This document shows, piece after piece, positions 7,227-14,847 of a stretch of DNA of 18,765 nucleotides. Within the stretch, counting starts at the first letter, position 1; every line of letters starts with the position of its first letter. The stretch comes from an uncultured Clostridia bacterium (GTDB lineage: Bacteria > Bacillota > Clostridia > Christensenellales > Aristaeellaceae). Below the pieces are notes generated by a model that saw nothing but the letters and a program-made list of their open reading frames with translations, had not been told where the DNA came from and made no database searches. The position numbers were made by a program, and so were the translations under genes. The stretch spans positions 1-18,765 of the forward strand of contig CAKUKP010000062.1 of NCBI GenBank assembly GCA_934663625.1. Reading direction: 5' to 3'.

Positions 7227-7787
7227 ATGGAACAGAATCAGCGTTTTGACGATCGCAGAATCATGGAAGAAACCGTATCCCGCGAGCGCGTATTCGACGG
7301 CATCATCCTGCACATCGATCACGTTCAGAATCGATTGCCCAACGGCAAAATCGCCGCGCGCGAAATCGCGCTGCACATCGGTGCTTCCGCCGTGTTGCCC
7401 GTGGACGCAGAGGGCAATATCTATCTGGTGCGCCAGTTCCGCGCGCCCATCGATCGCGTGCTGCTGGAAATTCCGGCGGGCAAGCTGGACGATGCGCACG
7501 AGGATCGGCTGGAGGCCGCGAAGCGCGAACTGCGCGAGGAAACCGGCTTTACCGCCGGAAGCTGGACGCATCTGACCGACACCTACACCACGCCCGGCTT
7601 TTCCAGCGAACGCATTTCGCTGTATCTGGCGCGCGATCTGCAGGCGGGCGAAAGCCATCCCGACGAGGATGAATTTCTGAGCCTTGTGCGCATGCCCTTC
7701 CGCGATGCGCTGGACATGGTGATGCGCGGCGAACTTCCGGACGCAAAATCCCAGATTGCGATCTGCATGGCGGCGCATCTGATCTGA
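7227..7787 (+). CDS. Nudix hydrolase, ADP-ribose pyrophosphatase type
   Basis: The 186-residue protein fits the NudF/ADPRase branch, which splits ADP-ribose into AMP and ribose-5-phosphate. The beta-strand AVLPVDAEGNIYLVRQFR and the motif EIPAGKLDDA precede the Nudix box (85-107), which ends in AAKRELREETGF with the metal-binding glutamates in place. The first spacing of the box is one residue longer than the standard pattern (six residues, not five, between Gly85 and Glu92). TYTTPGFSSERI, a typical ADPRase segment, follows. The ATG at 7227 has GGAAGGGG upstream. The acetyltransferase gene starts 15 bases after its stop, so the two form a small operon. Confidence 0.88.
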   Translation: MEQNQRFDDRRIMEETVSRERVFDGIILHIDHVQNRLPNGKIAAREIALHIGASAVLPVDAEGNIYLVRQFRAPIDRVLLEIPAGKLDDAHEDRLEAAKRELREETGFTAGSWTHLTDTYTTPGFSSERISLYLARDLQAGESHPDEDEFLSLVRMPFRDALDMVMRGELPDAKSQIAICMAAHLI

Positions 7788-7802
7788 TCGTGCGGAGGAT
7801 GT

Positions 7803-8372
7803 ATGATCGATAAATACGAAGGCTATATGCCCGTACTGGAAACGCCGCGGCTGATTCTGCGCCGGATCAACATGCACGATGCGCAGGATCTGTACAATTA
7901 CGGCCGCGATCCGCTGGTGGCGAAGCACGTGCTTTGGGACGCATACAAGAATATATTTGAAGCGCGATCCTACGTGCGCTACATGGTGCGCAAATATCGA
8001 TCCGGCAGCGCCGCCAGCTGGGGCATCGAATACCGGCGCACGGGCAGGATCATCGGCACCATCGGCTTTATGTGGGTGCAGACGGACAATTGCTCCGCCG
8101 AAGTGGGCTATTCCCTGTCGCGCGATTACTGGAACAACGGCATCATGACCGAAGCGCTGCGCGAGGTGATTCGCTACGGCTTTTTGGGGCTTCGCCTGAA
8201 CCGGATCGAAGCCCAGCACGAAACGTGCAACCCCGCATCCGGCGCAGTAATGCGCAAATGCGGCATGGCGAAGGAGGGCACGCTTCGCCAGCGGCTATTC
8301 AACAAGGGAAAGTACGTAGATGTGGATATGTATTCCATCCTGCGCGGCGATTTTGATCAAATAAACGGATAG
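7803..8372 (+). CDS. GNAT acetyltransferase, RimJ/RimL type
   Basis: A 189-residue protein that begins with the RimJ/RimL signature LETPRLILRRI and continues with IIGTIGFMWV, the central strands of the GNAT fold. The acetyl-CoA pyrophosphate loop reads YWNNGIMTEAL, and the C-terminal strand contains LNRIEAQHETCNPAS and MRKCGMAKEGTLRQR. RimJ/RimL relatives acetylate protein N-termini, antibiotics or small amines, so the substrate is not known. The ATG at 7803 follows CGGAGG. It is the second gene of the pair with the Nudix hydrolase and is closed by a strong terminator. Confidence 0.88.
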   Translation: MIDKYEGYMPVLETPRLILRRINMHDAQDLYNYGRDPLVAKHVLWDAYKNIFEARSYVRYMVRKYRSGSAASWGIEYRRTGRIIGTIGFMWVQTDNCSAEVGYSLSRDYWNNGIMTEALREVIRYGFLGLRLNRIEAQHETCNPASGAVMRKCGMAKEGTLRQRLFNKGKYVDVDMYSILRGDFDQING

Positions 8373-8377
8373 AAAAC

Positions 8378-8416
8378 GGGACGGTGCATCTGATGAATTG
8401 CATCGTCCCATTTTTT
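8378..8416. terminator. Two-way terminator between convergent units
   Basis: GGGACGGTGCA (8378-8388) pairs with TGCATCGTCCC (8399-8409) with one G-T pair around a ten-base loop. The plus strand continues into ATTTTTT and the minus strand into GTTTTC. The minus-strand stop codon of the Mur-ligase paralogue (8415-8417) overlaps the T-run, so one element serves both transcripts. Confidence 0.92.
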
Positions 8417-10001
8417 ACTTTTTCGGATATACGCCTTCGTACAGAACGGTATCGCCCGTTTTGGCAAGCTCCGCGATGAATCCGGCTGCGTCGGCCTCCT
8501 CGCCGAACATGCGCACGGCGGATTTCGGGAAGCCGCGATCGAGCATCGCCTGCATCAGCGGGCGCGTAAATTCCGGATCCAGCAGCACCACATAATCGGC
8601 GCAGCCCGGAATGTATGTGCCCAGTTCATAATTGATTTCATCGGCGTTTTCTTCCATATCGCCGAAGCCCTGCGTAACCAGAATTCTTCTGCCGGGGAAA
8701 TCGCGAAGCACATCCAGCGCGACGCGCGCGCCCGCGGCGGCTGCATTATCGGAATCATCAATTACGTATATATCGCTCGAAATCAATTGCATATTCCGGC
8801 GCATCGGCGGAATTTTTTCCACCGCGCGCGCGATTTCTTCGATCGTCATACCCATTCTGTGCGCGACGCATGCAGCAATCGTGATATTCTGCACGTTGAA
8901 CGCGCCCAGCAGCCGCGTTTTCATCCAGATGCGCCTTCCGTTTTCGCACGTAAGCTCAAATCGCGTGCCCTGCACGCTCGTTTCGATGTGATCGGCGCGC
9001 ATATCGCATTCCGTTTTCGTATTCGTACCGGCGCGATATTTTTCGCCCTTGTAGAGCGCGTACAGCCGATCGCCATAGCCGCCGTCCGAACCGAATACCG
9101 CGATTCCGCCCTCGCGCATGCCCATGATCAGTTCATACTTCGCCCGCGCCACGTTGCGAATGGAGCCGAATGTATCCAGATGCACATTGCCGATTCCCGT
9201 AATCACGCCGATATCCGGATTGACCATGCGGGTCATTTCGCGAATTTCACCGCGGTGCTGCGCGCCCATTTCCGCGATGAAAACCTGATGATCGGGCTTC
9301 AATTGTTCGTTGATCACGCGGGATATGCCCATCGCCGCCGAAAAGCTGGGCGGCGTCGCCAGCACGCGGTATTTTTCGGAAAGAATGCTTTTGAGAATCA
9401 TCTTGACCTGCGTTTTGCCATAGCTGCCCGTGATCGCGATTTTGCGAATATCGGGATGCGCCGCCAGCTTCTTTCGCGCGGCGCTGTAAAAGCGCGCGTT
9501 GATTCGATCTTCGATGGGGCGCATGATCAGCGCCGCCAGCAGCACGGAATATTCCGCCGCGGCGAACACCAGATAGGGCGATATGGAAATCAGCGTAAGC
9601 AGCAGCACCGCCGCAAGATTGATCAGCCCGACCACGATTACCAGACGCAGAACGCGCCGCGTCCACGAAAACGGCTTCGGCTGTTCGATCTTCCGCCTGC
9701 GCAGAAATACCACGGCGGAAACGCCCGCGAGCGCCGCCAGCACGATCCAGCCGCACACCGTTTCGCGCTGTTCCTGCTGCGTAAACAGCATCGACATCGC
9801 CACCGGTAGATACCAGTCGATCAATGCCGTCAGCACCCCGATCAGAATATCGGGGGCGAGCAGCCGGCTGCCGCGCTGGCGCATCTGGCGGCGCAGGGCG
9901 GCAATCTGATACCGGTTCGCCTGCAGGGTATGAATCGTAGTCATTCCCGCCAGCGTGATGCAGAACGTAAGTACAATGGTTCGGACAATTACAAAAAGCA
10001 T
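8415..10001 (-). CDS. Membrane-anchored Mur ligase family protein (MurF-like)
   Basis: A 528-residue protein in two parts. Residues 1-165 hold several membrane spans (1-20, 50-75, 84-100, 117-160). The rest is a Mur-ligase core: ATP loop ITGSYGKTQVK (190-200), FIAEMGAQHRGEI (242-253), GNVHLDTFGS (271-280) and GAFNVQNI (366-373). A MurF-like ending, TVLYEGVYPKK, closes it. Mur ligases join amino acids or peptides to cell-wall precursors with ATP. Where MurF has DDSYNANP, this protein has DDSDNAAA (415-422), so the substrate site differs; the usual automatic label of UDP-MurNAc-tripeptide D-Ala-D-Ala ligase is doubtful. The ATG at 10001 follows GGAGGG. It stands 60 bases after rimI with no terminator between, so it is probably the last gene of the galK-tsaE-tsaB-rimI transcript. 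Confidence 0.8.
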   Translation of the reverse strand: MLFVIVRTIVLTFCITLAGMTTIHTLQANRYQIAALRRQMRQRGSRLLAPDILIGVLTALIDWYLPVAMSMLFTQQEQRETVCGWIVLAALAGVSAVVFLRRRKIEQPKPFSWTRRVLRLVIVVGLINLAAVLLLTLISISPYLVFAAAEYSVLLAALIMRPIEDRINARFYSAARKKLAAHPDIRKIAITGSYGKTQVKMILKSILSEKYRVLATPPSFSAAMGISRVINEQLKPDHQVFIAEMGAQHRGEIREMTRMVNPDIGVITGIGNVHLDTFGSIRNVARAKYELIMGMREGGIAVFGSDGGYGDRLYALYKGEKYRAGTNTKTECDMRADHIETSVQGTRFELTCENGRRIWMKTRLLGAFNVQNITIAACVAHRMGMTIEEIARAVEKIPPMRRNMQLISSDIYVIDDSDNAAAAGARVALDVLRDFPGRRILVTQGFGDMEENADEINYELGTYIPGCADYVVLLDPEFTRPLMQAMLDRGFPKSAVRMFGEEADAAGFIAELAKTGDTVLYEGVYPKK

Positions 10002-10061
10002 ATTCCCTCCAATCCAACAGGATATCCCAGATTATTTATCAGATCCACTTTTCAGATTTAT

Positions 10062-10589
10062 TTATTCCGTCTCATCCGCATCCTCGGAAGCGTTTTCTTC
10101 TTCCTCGAATTGCAGCATGGGATCGTTTTCCGGATGCGCTTCGGGCATGTGCTCCAGCGCCATGATCAGCGCATCCTCGGTATTCTCATAGTAGCGTTTG
10201 CGATAGCCCACATCGATAAAGCCCAGCTTGTGGTACAGCGCCTGCGCCGCCTTGTTGCTGCGGCGCACCTCCAGCGTCATCCACACCATGCCGGTATCCG
10301 CCGCCAGCTGGATCATCGCGCGCGTGACCATTTCGCCATAACCCATGCCGCGCCGGTCAGGATGCACGGCGATGTTCGTAATGTGCCCTTCATCGATGAT
10401 GAACCATACGCCCGCATAGGCGATGGCGCGCCCGTCCTCGCGCACGACGACGTATCGGGCGCACTGATTTTCCGTGATCTCGTGCAAAAAGGAATTCTTC
10501 GACCACGGCGTTTTGAAGCTTTTTTCTTCGATTTCATGTACGGCGTCGATATCCTCCGCCGTCATCAGTCCTACGGTAATTTCGCTCAT
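10062..10589 (-). CDS. rimI: Ribosomal protein S18-alanine N-acetyltransferase family protein
   Basis: RimI acetylates the N-terminal alanine of ribosomal protein S18. The 175-residue GNAT protein contains EEKSFKTPWS (21-30), GHITNIAVHPDRRGMGYG with the acetyl-CoA loop at 79-85, and the classical LEVRRSNKAAQALYHKLGF, then a YYENTEDALIMAL ending. About 25-30 residues beyond the usual end form an acidic tail (EEEENASEDADETE). The start ATG overlaps the tsaB stop by four bases (ATGA), so translation is coupled. Association with tsaE and tsaB is the standard bacterial arrangement; tsaD, which often follows, is absent here. Confidence 0.9.
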   Translation of the reverse strand: MSEITVGLMTAEDIDAVHEIEEKSFKTPWSKNSFLHEITENQCARYVVVREDGRAIAYAGVWFIIDEGHITNIAVHPDRRGMGYGEMVTRAMIQLAADTGMVWMTLEVRRSNKAAQALYHKLGFIDVGYRKRYYENTEDALIMALEHMPEAHPENDPMLQFEEEENASEDADETE

Positions 10590-11287
10590 TTTCCTTCACG
10601 CAATCTGCGATCCCGTTCGCGCTCCGCCTGCGGCGCGCGCAGGTAGATGGGCACAAGCCTGCGCGCCTCCATCCATTGATCCTGATGCGCATTCGCCAGC
10701 ATACACGCCGCTTCCGCGCGAAGATTGCGCAGGTTCGCCGCCGCGATCACGGCGCGATCGCCCAGCGCGCGCAAAATCGCATCCGCGTGTACGCGCAGAC
10801 CGTCGCCCACGAAGATCAGCCTGCGATCCCTGGGCAGCTGCGCAAGGTATGCGTTTAATTCCAGCGCCTGATCGGGCAGCACGCGCACGGGCAGTTCGCC
10901 GCGCACATCGAATGCCGCGCAGTACACCTGGCCGCGCCGCGCGTCCAGAATGGGACAGGCGATCCCATCAAAGCCGATTACGTTCATCGCCAGCGCTTCC
11001 AGCGCATCCACCGATGCGCAGGGCGTATTGTGCGCGTGCGCCAGACCCTTTACGGCGCATACGCCGATGCGCACGCCCGTAAAGGAGCCCGGCCCCGCCA
11101 CCGCCGCGAACGCATCCACCTGCGAACAATCGATCTGGGCGTTCGTCATGGCCTCATCCAGCGCCGGCATGATGGTTTCGGAATGCGTAAGCCCCTGATT
11201 CAGGAAAACGCTATGGATAATTTCACCGTCCCGCATGACGGCGCAGCTCGCCGTCGGGCCGGACGTATCGATTGCAACAATGTTCAA
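10586..11287 (-). CDS. tsaB: t6A biosynthesis protein TsaB
   Basis: TsaB is the non-catalytic partner of TsaD in making N6-threonylcarbamoyladenosine at position 37 of ANN-decoding tRNAs. The protein shows NIVAIDTSGPTASCAV at the start, THSETIMPALDEAM, and the hallmark AGPGSFTGVRIG (64-75), with ILDARRGQVYCAAF in the second half. I chose the TTG at 11287 (233 residues). It follows GGAGG at eight bases and starts exactly at the conserved N-terminus; it also overlaps the tsaE stop as TTGA. The ATG at 11302 would lie over the ribosome binding site. Confidence 0.93.
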   Translation of the reverse strand: MNIVAIDTSGPTASCAVMRDGEIIHSVFLNQGLTHSETIMPALDEAMTNAQIDCSQVDAFAAVAGPGSFTGVRIGVCAVKGLAHAHNTPCASVDALEALAMNVIGFDGIACPILDARRGQVYCAAFDVRGELPVRVLPDQALELNAYLAQLPRDRRLIFVGDGLRVHADAILRALGDRAVIAAANLRNLRAEAACMLANAHQDQWMEARRLVPIYLRAPQAERERDRRLREGK

Positions 11288-11751
11288 ACCGTTTGCCTCC
11301 ATTGATCGATTCTGGACGGATCAAAGCCCCGAACCGCCAGATTTTCAATTTCGATGCGCCGCTTTTCCGTATCCGCCGGATCGCGTTCGATCGTGATATC
11401 CAGCCGCGGCACGGGATCGATATCCGCCATTTCCGGCCATTCCACCAGCGCGACGCCCGCGCCGCCGATGTTTTCATCGAGTCCCGCTTCATAAAATTCA
11501 TCGGGATCGTTCAGGCGGTAGAGATCATAGTGGTACAGCGCGCGCCTTCCCTGATACGGGATCATCAATGTAAACGTCGGGCTAGGCATCGCGCCCTGTA
11601 CGCCCAGCGCGCGCGCCACGCCGCGTGCAAACACCGATTTGCCCGCGCCCAGATCGCCGTGCAGCAGCACGGTATCGCCGTCCGCCAGCATTTCCGCGAT
11701 GCATCCGGCGAACGCCATCGTATCCGCTTCCGAGCGGGTTATGTATTTCAT
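11284..11751 (-). CDS. tsaE: t6A biosynthesis ATPase TsaE
   Basis: TsaE is the P-loop ATPase that resets the TsaB-TsaD complex during t6A synthesis. The 155-residue protein has Walker A GDLGAGKS (32-39), SPTFTLM (57-63), HYDLYRL (74-80) and EWPE (104-107), all in the expected order. The ATG at 11751 has GAGG upstream and lies only 15 bases after the galK stop codon. The TGA stop is shared with the TTG start of tsaB. Confidence 0.95.
   Translation of the reverse strand: MKYITRSEADTMAFAGCIAEMLADGDTVLLHGDLGAGKSVFARGVARALGVQGAMPSPTFTLMIPYQGRRALYHYDLYRLNDPDEFYEAGLDENIGGAGVALVEWPEMADIDPVPRLDITIERDPADTEKRRIEIENLAVRGFDPSRIDQWRQTV
11296..11300 (-). promoter_or_regulatory. Ribosome binding site selecting the tsaB TTG start
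   Basis: GGAGG on the minus strand lies eight bases before TTG at 11287, inside the 3' end of tsaE. It rules out the ATG at 11302, whose G is its first base. Confidence 0.75.
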
Positions 11752-11766
11752 GGCAAAAACCTCAGA

Positions 11767-13014
11767 TTATCGAATGCATACGACGCCCTGCGGGCGGATG
11801 CTCAGCACGGTGGTCGCGCCCTTTCCGAACACGCCATCCATCACGGACGCATATCGATCCAGCATATCGAGCGGCACGAACGCCAGAATCGTTCCGGCAA
11901 ATCCGCCCCCGTGAATGCGCCATGCGCCGCGGCCGCGCAGCATGCGCCGGCTGATTTCGCACGCCAGCGGCATTTCCTGATTTTCGCTGCCCTCCGCATG
12001 GAGATTCTGCAAAAGCTTCCAGCTGCTCTCGCCCGATTCGATCACCGCGTTGAAGAACGCATTCAGATCATCCCTGCGCAGCGCATCGATAGCATCGGAT
12101 ACGCGGCGGGTTTCATCCACGAAATGGAACGCGCGCAGAATCGCGCGATCCGGCACCTGATTTTTCAGCTTCGGCAGCGCTTCCATCAGCTGATCGGGCG
12201 CAACCTTCGCCAGCACATCCACGCCCATCGCCTGCGCCACCTGATGCATTTCGATGGTGATGGATGCATAAGCGTCCGTCAGATCGCCGTGATCGCCGCC
12301 CGCGGAAACCACGCACACCGCATAACCCTTCGATTTGAAATCATAGGTCATCGCTTCTACGGATGCGATTTCGGGCGCGAAATCCAGCGCTACCAGACCG
12401 CCCACGGCGCTCGCCGTCTGATCCAGCAGACCGCAGGGCTTTCCGAAATAGACGTTTTCGGCGTACTGGGAAATGCGCGCGTTTTCCTTGGCGTCGATCA
12501 CCCAGCCGTTGAACAGCGCGTCGAACGCCGCGACCAGCATTACCTCAAACGCGGCGGACGAGGAAAGCCCGCTGCCCTTGAATACCGTGCTGGTAACCTG
12601 CGCGTTGAAGCCGCCGATTTTGTAGCCCAGCTGTTTAAGCCGCGCCGCCACGCCGCGAATCAGCGCGGACGTGGTGTTCTTTTCATCTTCGAACACTTCA
12701 AGATCGTTCAGATTTACGATAAAGGGCTGATCATAGCCCTCGGAAAACAGGCAAACGCGATTGGAATGATTGTCCGCCACCGCGGCGACGCTGTCCAGAT
12801 TTACCGACGCCGCCAGCACCCTGCCGCGGTTGTGATCGGTATGGTTGCCCACGACCTCGGCGCGCCCCGGCGCGCTGACGAACAGTTCGCATTCGCCGCC
12901 AAAGTTTGCGCGGTACGCGTCCGCCAGATGCGTATACCTTTCCTTCTGATCGACGCCGCCATACAGGGCGTCCAATTTTTCCTGATTACGTGCAAATACG
13001 GAGCTGATATTCAT
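11767..13014 (-). CDS. galK: Galactokinase
   Basis: GalK phosphorylates galactose at C1, the first committed Leloir step. The 415-residue protein is a GHMP kinase. The sugar signature reads APGRAEVVGNHTDHNRG (48-64), the GNHTDH variant common in Firmicutes rather than GEHTDY. The ATP loop is KGSGLSSSAAFE (146-157), the catalytic aspartate lies in GLLDQTAS (Asp198), and GHMP motif 3 reads WRIHGGGFAGT near the C-terminus. The ATG at 13014 follows GGAGG. The gene has its own promoter, is divergent from galT, and is followed closely by tsaE, tsaB and rimI. No galE, galM or galR is in the window. Confidence 0.9.
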   Translation of the reverse strand: MNISSVFARNQEKLDALYGGVDQKERYTHLADAYRANFGGECELFVSAPGRAEVVGNHTDHNRGRVLAASVNLDSVAAVADNHSNRVCLFSEGYDQPFIVNLNDLEVFEDEKNTTSALIRGVAARLKQLGYKIGGFNAQVTSTVFKGSGLSSSAAFEVMLVAAFDALFNGWVIDAKENARISQYAENVYFGKPCGLLDQTASAVGGLVALDFAPEIASVEAMTYDFKSKGYAVCVVSAGGDHGDLTDAYASITIEMHQVAQAMGVDVLAKVAPDQLMEALPKLKNQVPDRAILRAFHFVDETRRVSDAIDALRRDDLNAFFNAVIESGESSWKLLQNLHAEGSENQEMPLACEISRRMLRGRGAWRIHGGGFAGTILAFVPLDMLDRYASVMDGVFGKGATTVLSIRPQGVVCIR

Positions 13015-13046
13015 ATGTATCCTCCAACCTATACGATTCTGATTGT

Positions 13047-13075
13047 ATTGTATACCAATTTCCGAATCTGTGCAA
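13047..13075 (-). promoter_or_regulatory. Promoter of galK and the genes behind it
   Basis: On the minus strand TTGCAC (13070-13075), a 17-base spacer and TACAAT (13047-13052). Transcription would begin near 13040, about 25 bases before the galK start codon. Confidence 0.65.
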
Positions 13076-13110
13076 GTATAAATTCATCTGCATAAAGGCG
13101 CGCGCCGCGA

Positions 13111-13139
13111 TTGACACAGCCCGTTCGGGCGTTTATAAT
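13111..13139 (+). promoter_or_regulatory. Consensus sigma-A promoter of galT
   Basis: TTGACA (13111-13116), a 17-base spacer and TATAAT (13134-13139) match the consensus in full. The spacer itself holds a palindrome, GCCCGTTCGGGC (13119-13130). A promoter this strong would need a repressor to be switched off, and a palindrome lies just downstream. Confidence 0.92.
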
Positions 13140-13144
13140 AAAAA

Positions 13145-13171
13145 ACAGAAAAACGTTTTCGTAAATTCTGT
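13145..13171. promoter_or_regulatory. Candidate LacI/GalR- or CcpA-type operator in the galT leader
   Basis: A perfect palindrome with central CG, AAAACGTTTT (13150-13159), resembles LacI-family operators. It is enclosed by outer arms ACAGAA (13145-13150) and TTCTGT (13166-13171). It covers the predicted galT transcription start, where a bound repressor would block initiation. No regulator gene is in the window. Confidence 0.5.
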
Positions 13172-13194
13172 ACTTCTATCGGGAGGAACCACAG

Positions 13195-14733
13195 ATGAAT
13201 CATACGATGACCTGGTACCTGAACGCGCTTCTGGATTTTGGCGAGGATAAGCATCTGATCGCGCGCGAGGATCGCGCCTATACGATGAACCGTTTGCTGG
13301 AAATCTGTCATATGGACGCGCCGGAGGACGAACGCGCAGATCGCGCGCCCGAATGCGAAACCGCGACCGCCATACTGAATGCGATCTGCGATCATGCGGT
13401 GCAGCGCGGCCTGTTTCCGGACAGCGCGCAGCGGCGCGATCTTTTCTCCGCGAAGCTGATGGGCGCGCTCACGCCGCACCCGCAGATGGTGCGCGAACGC
13501 TTTTACAAGCTCTACAGCGATTTGGGCCCCGCCGCCGCGACGCAGGATTTCTACCGCATGTGCCGAAACGTGGATTACATCCGCGTGGATCGAATCGCAA
13601 AGAACGTGCGCTTCTTCCACGATACGCGCGTGGGCGAGCTGGAAATCACGATCAACCTGTCCAAGCCGGAAAAGGATCCGCGCGATATTGCGGCGCAGAA
13701 GAACGCAAAGCAGACCGGCTACCCCAAATGCATGCTGTGCGTTGAAAATCCCGGCTACGCGGGGCGAATGGATTTTCCCGCGCGCCAGAACCACCGCATC
13801 GTGCCGGTGCGTTTGAACGGCGAGAGCTGGTATTTCCAGTATTCCCCCTACGCCTATTACGATGAGCATTGCATCGTATTCAACCGCAATCATGTGCCGA
13901 TGCGCATATCGCGCGAAAGCTTTGTTCGGCTTTTTGATTTCGTGGATCAGTTCCCGCACTACCTGTTGGGTTCCAACGCCGATCTGCCCATCGTGGGCGG
14001 TTCGATCCTGTCCCACGATCATTTTCAGGGCGGCGGCTACACCTTCCCGATGGAGCGCGCGGGCGTTCGCTTCCGCGTGGAATCGCCCGATCCCGCGGTG
14101 GAGGTATGTGTAGCGGACTGGCCAATGACGGATATCGTGCTGACGGGCGCGGATCGCGAAGCCGTGATCGCGCTGGCGGATCGCATTCTGACTGTGTGGC
14201 GCGGCTATTCCGATCCCGAATGCGGCATATTTGCCGAAACCGACTGCGCGCCGCACAACACGATCACACCCATCGCGCGCAGGGTTGGCGATGCGTACCG
14301 GCTGCACCTCGTGCTGCGCAACAACTTAACCACCGACATGCATCCGCTGGGCGTATTCCATCCGCACGCGGAGCTGCACCACATCAAGAAGGAAAACATC
14401 GGCCTGATCGAGGTCATGGGCCTGTTTATCCTGCCCGGAAGGCTGAAAACGGAGCTTGCCGCGCTCGCCGATTATCTGACCGGCGCGCAGAGCATTGAAT
14501 GCGCGCCCGATGAAGCCTCGCCGCTCGCCAAGCATTACGCCTGGATTTGCGATATCGCAAAGCGCACGGGCACGAAGCTGTCCGGCGAGGACGCGCATAT
14601 CGCGCTGCACGATGCGCTGGCGGACGCCTGCGCGCAGGTGCTGATCGACAGCGGCGTATACAAGGATACCGAATCCGGAAACGCGGGCGTTCTGCGCTTC
14701 CTGCGCACCATCGGCTGCGGCGATAAAATCTGA
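13195..14733 (+). CDS. galT: UTP/UDP-glucose-hexose-1-phosphate uridylyltransferase, type 2
   Basis: GalT exchanges UMP between UDP-glucose and galactose-1-phosphate. The 512-residue length and sequence fit the Gram-positive type 2 family rather than the E. coli type. Landmarks are KLMGALTPHPQMVRERFY, YPKCMLCVENPGYAGR, the active-site segment GGSILSHDHFQGG (His-Asp-His-Phe-Gln), DCAPHNTITPIARR, and HPHAELHHIKKENIGLIEVMG. The ATG at 13195 follows GGGAGG. It is divergent from galK, is driven by a consensus promoter with an operator-like palindrome at its start site, and ends in a strong terminator. Confidence 0.95.
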   Translation: MNHTMTWYLNALLDFGEDKHLIAREDRAYTMNRLLEICHMDAPEDERADRAPECETATAILNAICDHAVQRGLFPDSAQRRDLFSAKLMGALTPHPQMVRERFYKLYSDLGPAAATQDFYRMCRNVDYIRVDRIAKNVRFFHDTRVGELEITINLSKPEKDPRDIAAQKNAKQTGYPKCMLCVENPGYAGRMDFPARQNHRIVPVRLNGESWYFQYSPYAYYDEHCIVFNRNHVPMRISRESFVRLFDFVDQFPHYLLGSNADLPIVGGSILSHDHFQGGGYTFPMERAGVRFRVESPDPAVEVCVADWPMTDIVLTGADREAVIALADRILTVWRGYSDPECGIFAETDCAPHNTITPIARRVGDAYRLHLVLRNNLTTDMHPLGVFHPHAELHHIKKENIGLIEVMGLFILPGRLKTELAALADYLTGAQSIECAPDEASPLAKHYAWICDIAKRTGTKLSGEDAHIALHDALADACAQVLIDSGVYKDTESGNAGVLRFLRTIGCGDKI

Positions 14734-14749
14734 AATCGAATCTCTTTTC

Positions 14750-14786
14750 AAAAGCGCTGGGTACGAATTGTGCCCAGTGCTTTTTT
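14750..14786 (+). terminator. Rho-independent terminator of galT
   Basis: AAAAGCGCTGGG (14750-14761) pairs with CCCAGTGCTTTT (14773-14784), twelve pairs with one G-T, and the T-run extends to 14786. It starts 17 bases after the galT stop codon. Confidence 0.93.
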
Positions 14787-14847
14787 GTATAGAATACGTC
14801 GATCCGCGCAACAATAACAGGAAAAAAACCGGTCGAGGTATGTTTGC

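Noticed and set aside
8787..9809. A 340-codon plus-strand reading frame
   Set aside because: It lies wholly opposite the Mur-ligase gene, is rich in His and Arg as antisense frames of GC-rich genes are, and has no family motif.
11272..13095. A 607-codon plus-strand reading frame
   Set aside because: It is antisense to tsaE and galK, both of which show clear catalytic motifs.
13084..14307. A 407-codon minus-strand reading frame
   Set aside because: It is antisense to galT, which is unmistakable, and crosses the galT promoter.
14787..14816. A sigma-G promoter for gerA (GTATA, 17 bases, CAACAATA)
   Set aside because: The -10 part departs from the sigma-G pattern at several positions, and the -35 part overlaps the galT terminator tail; kept only as a remark.
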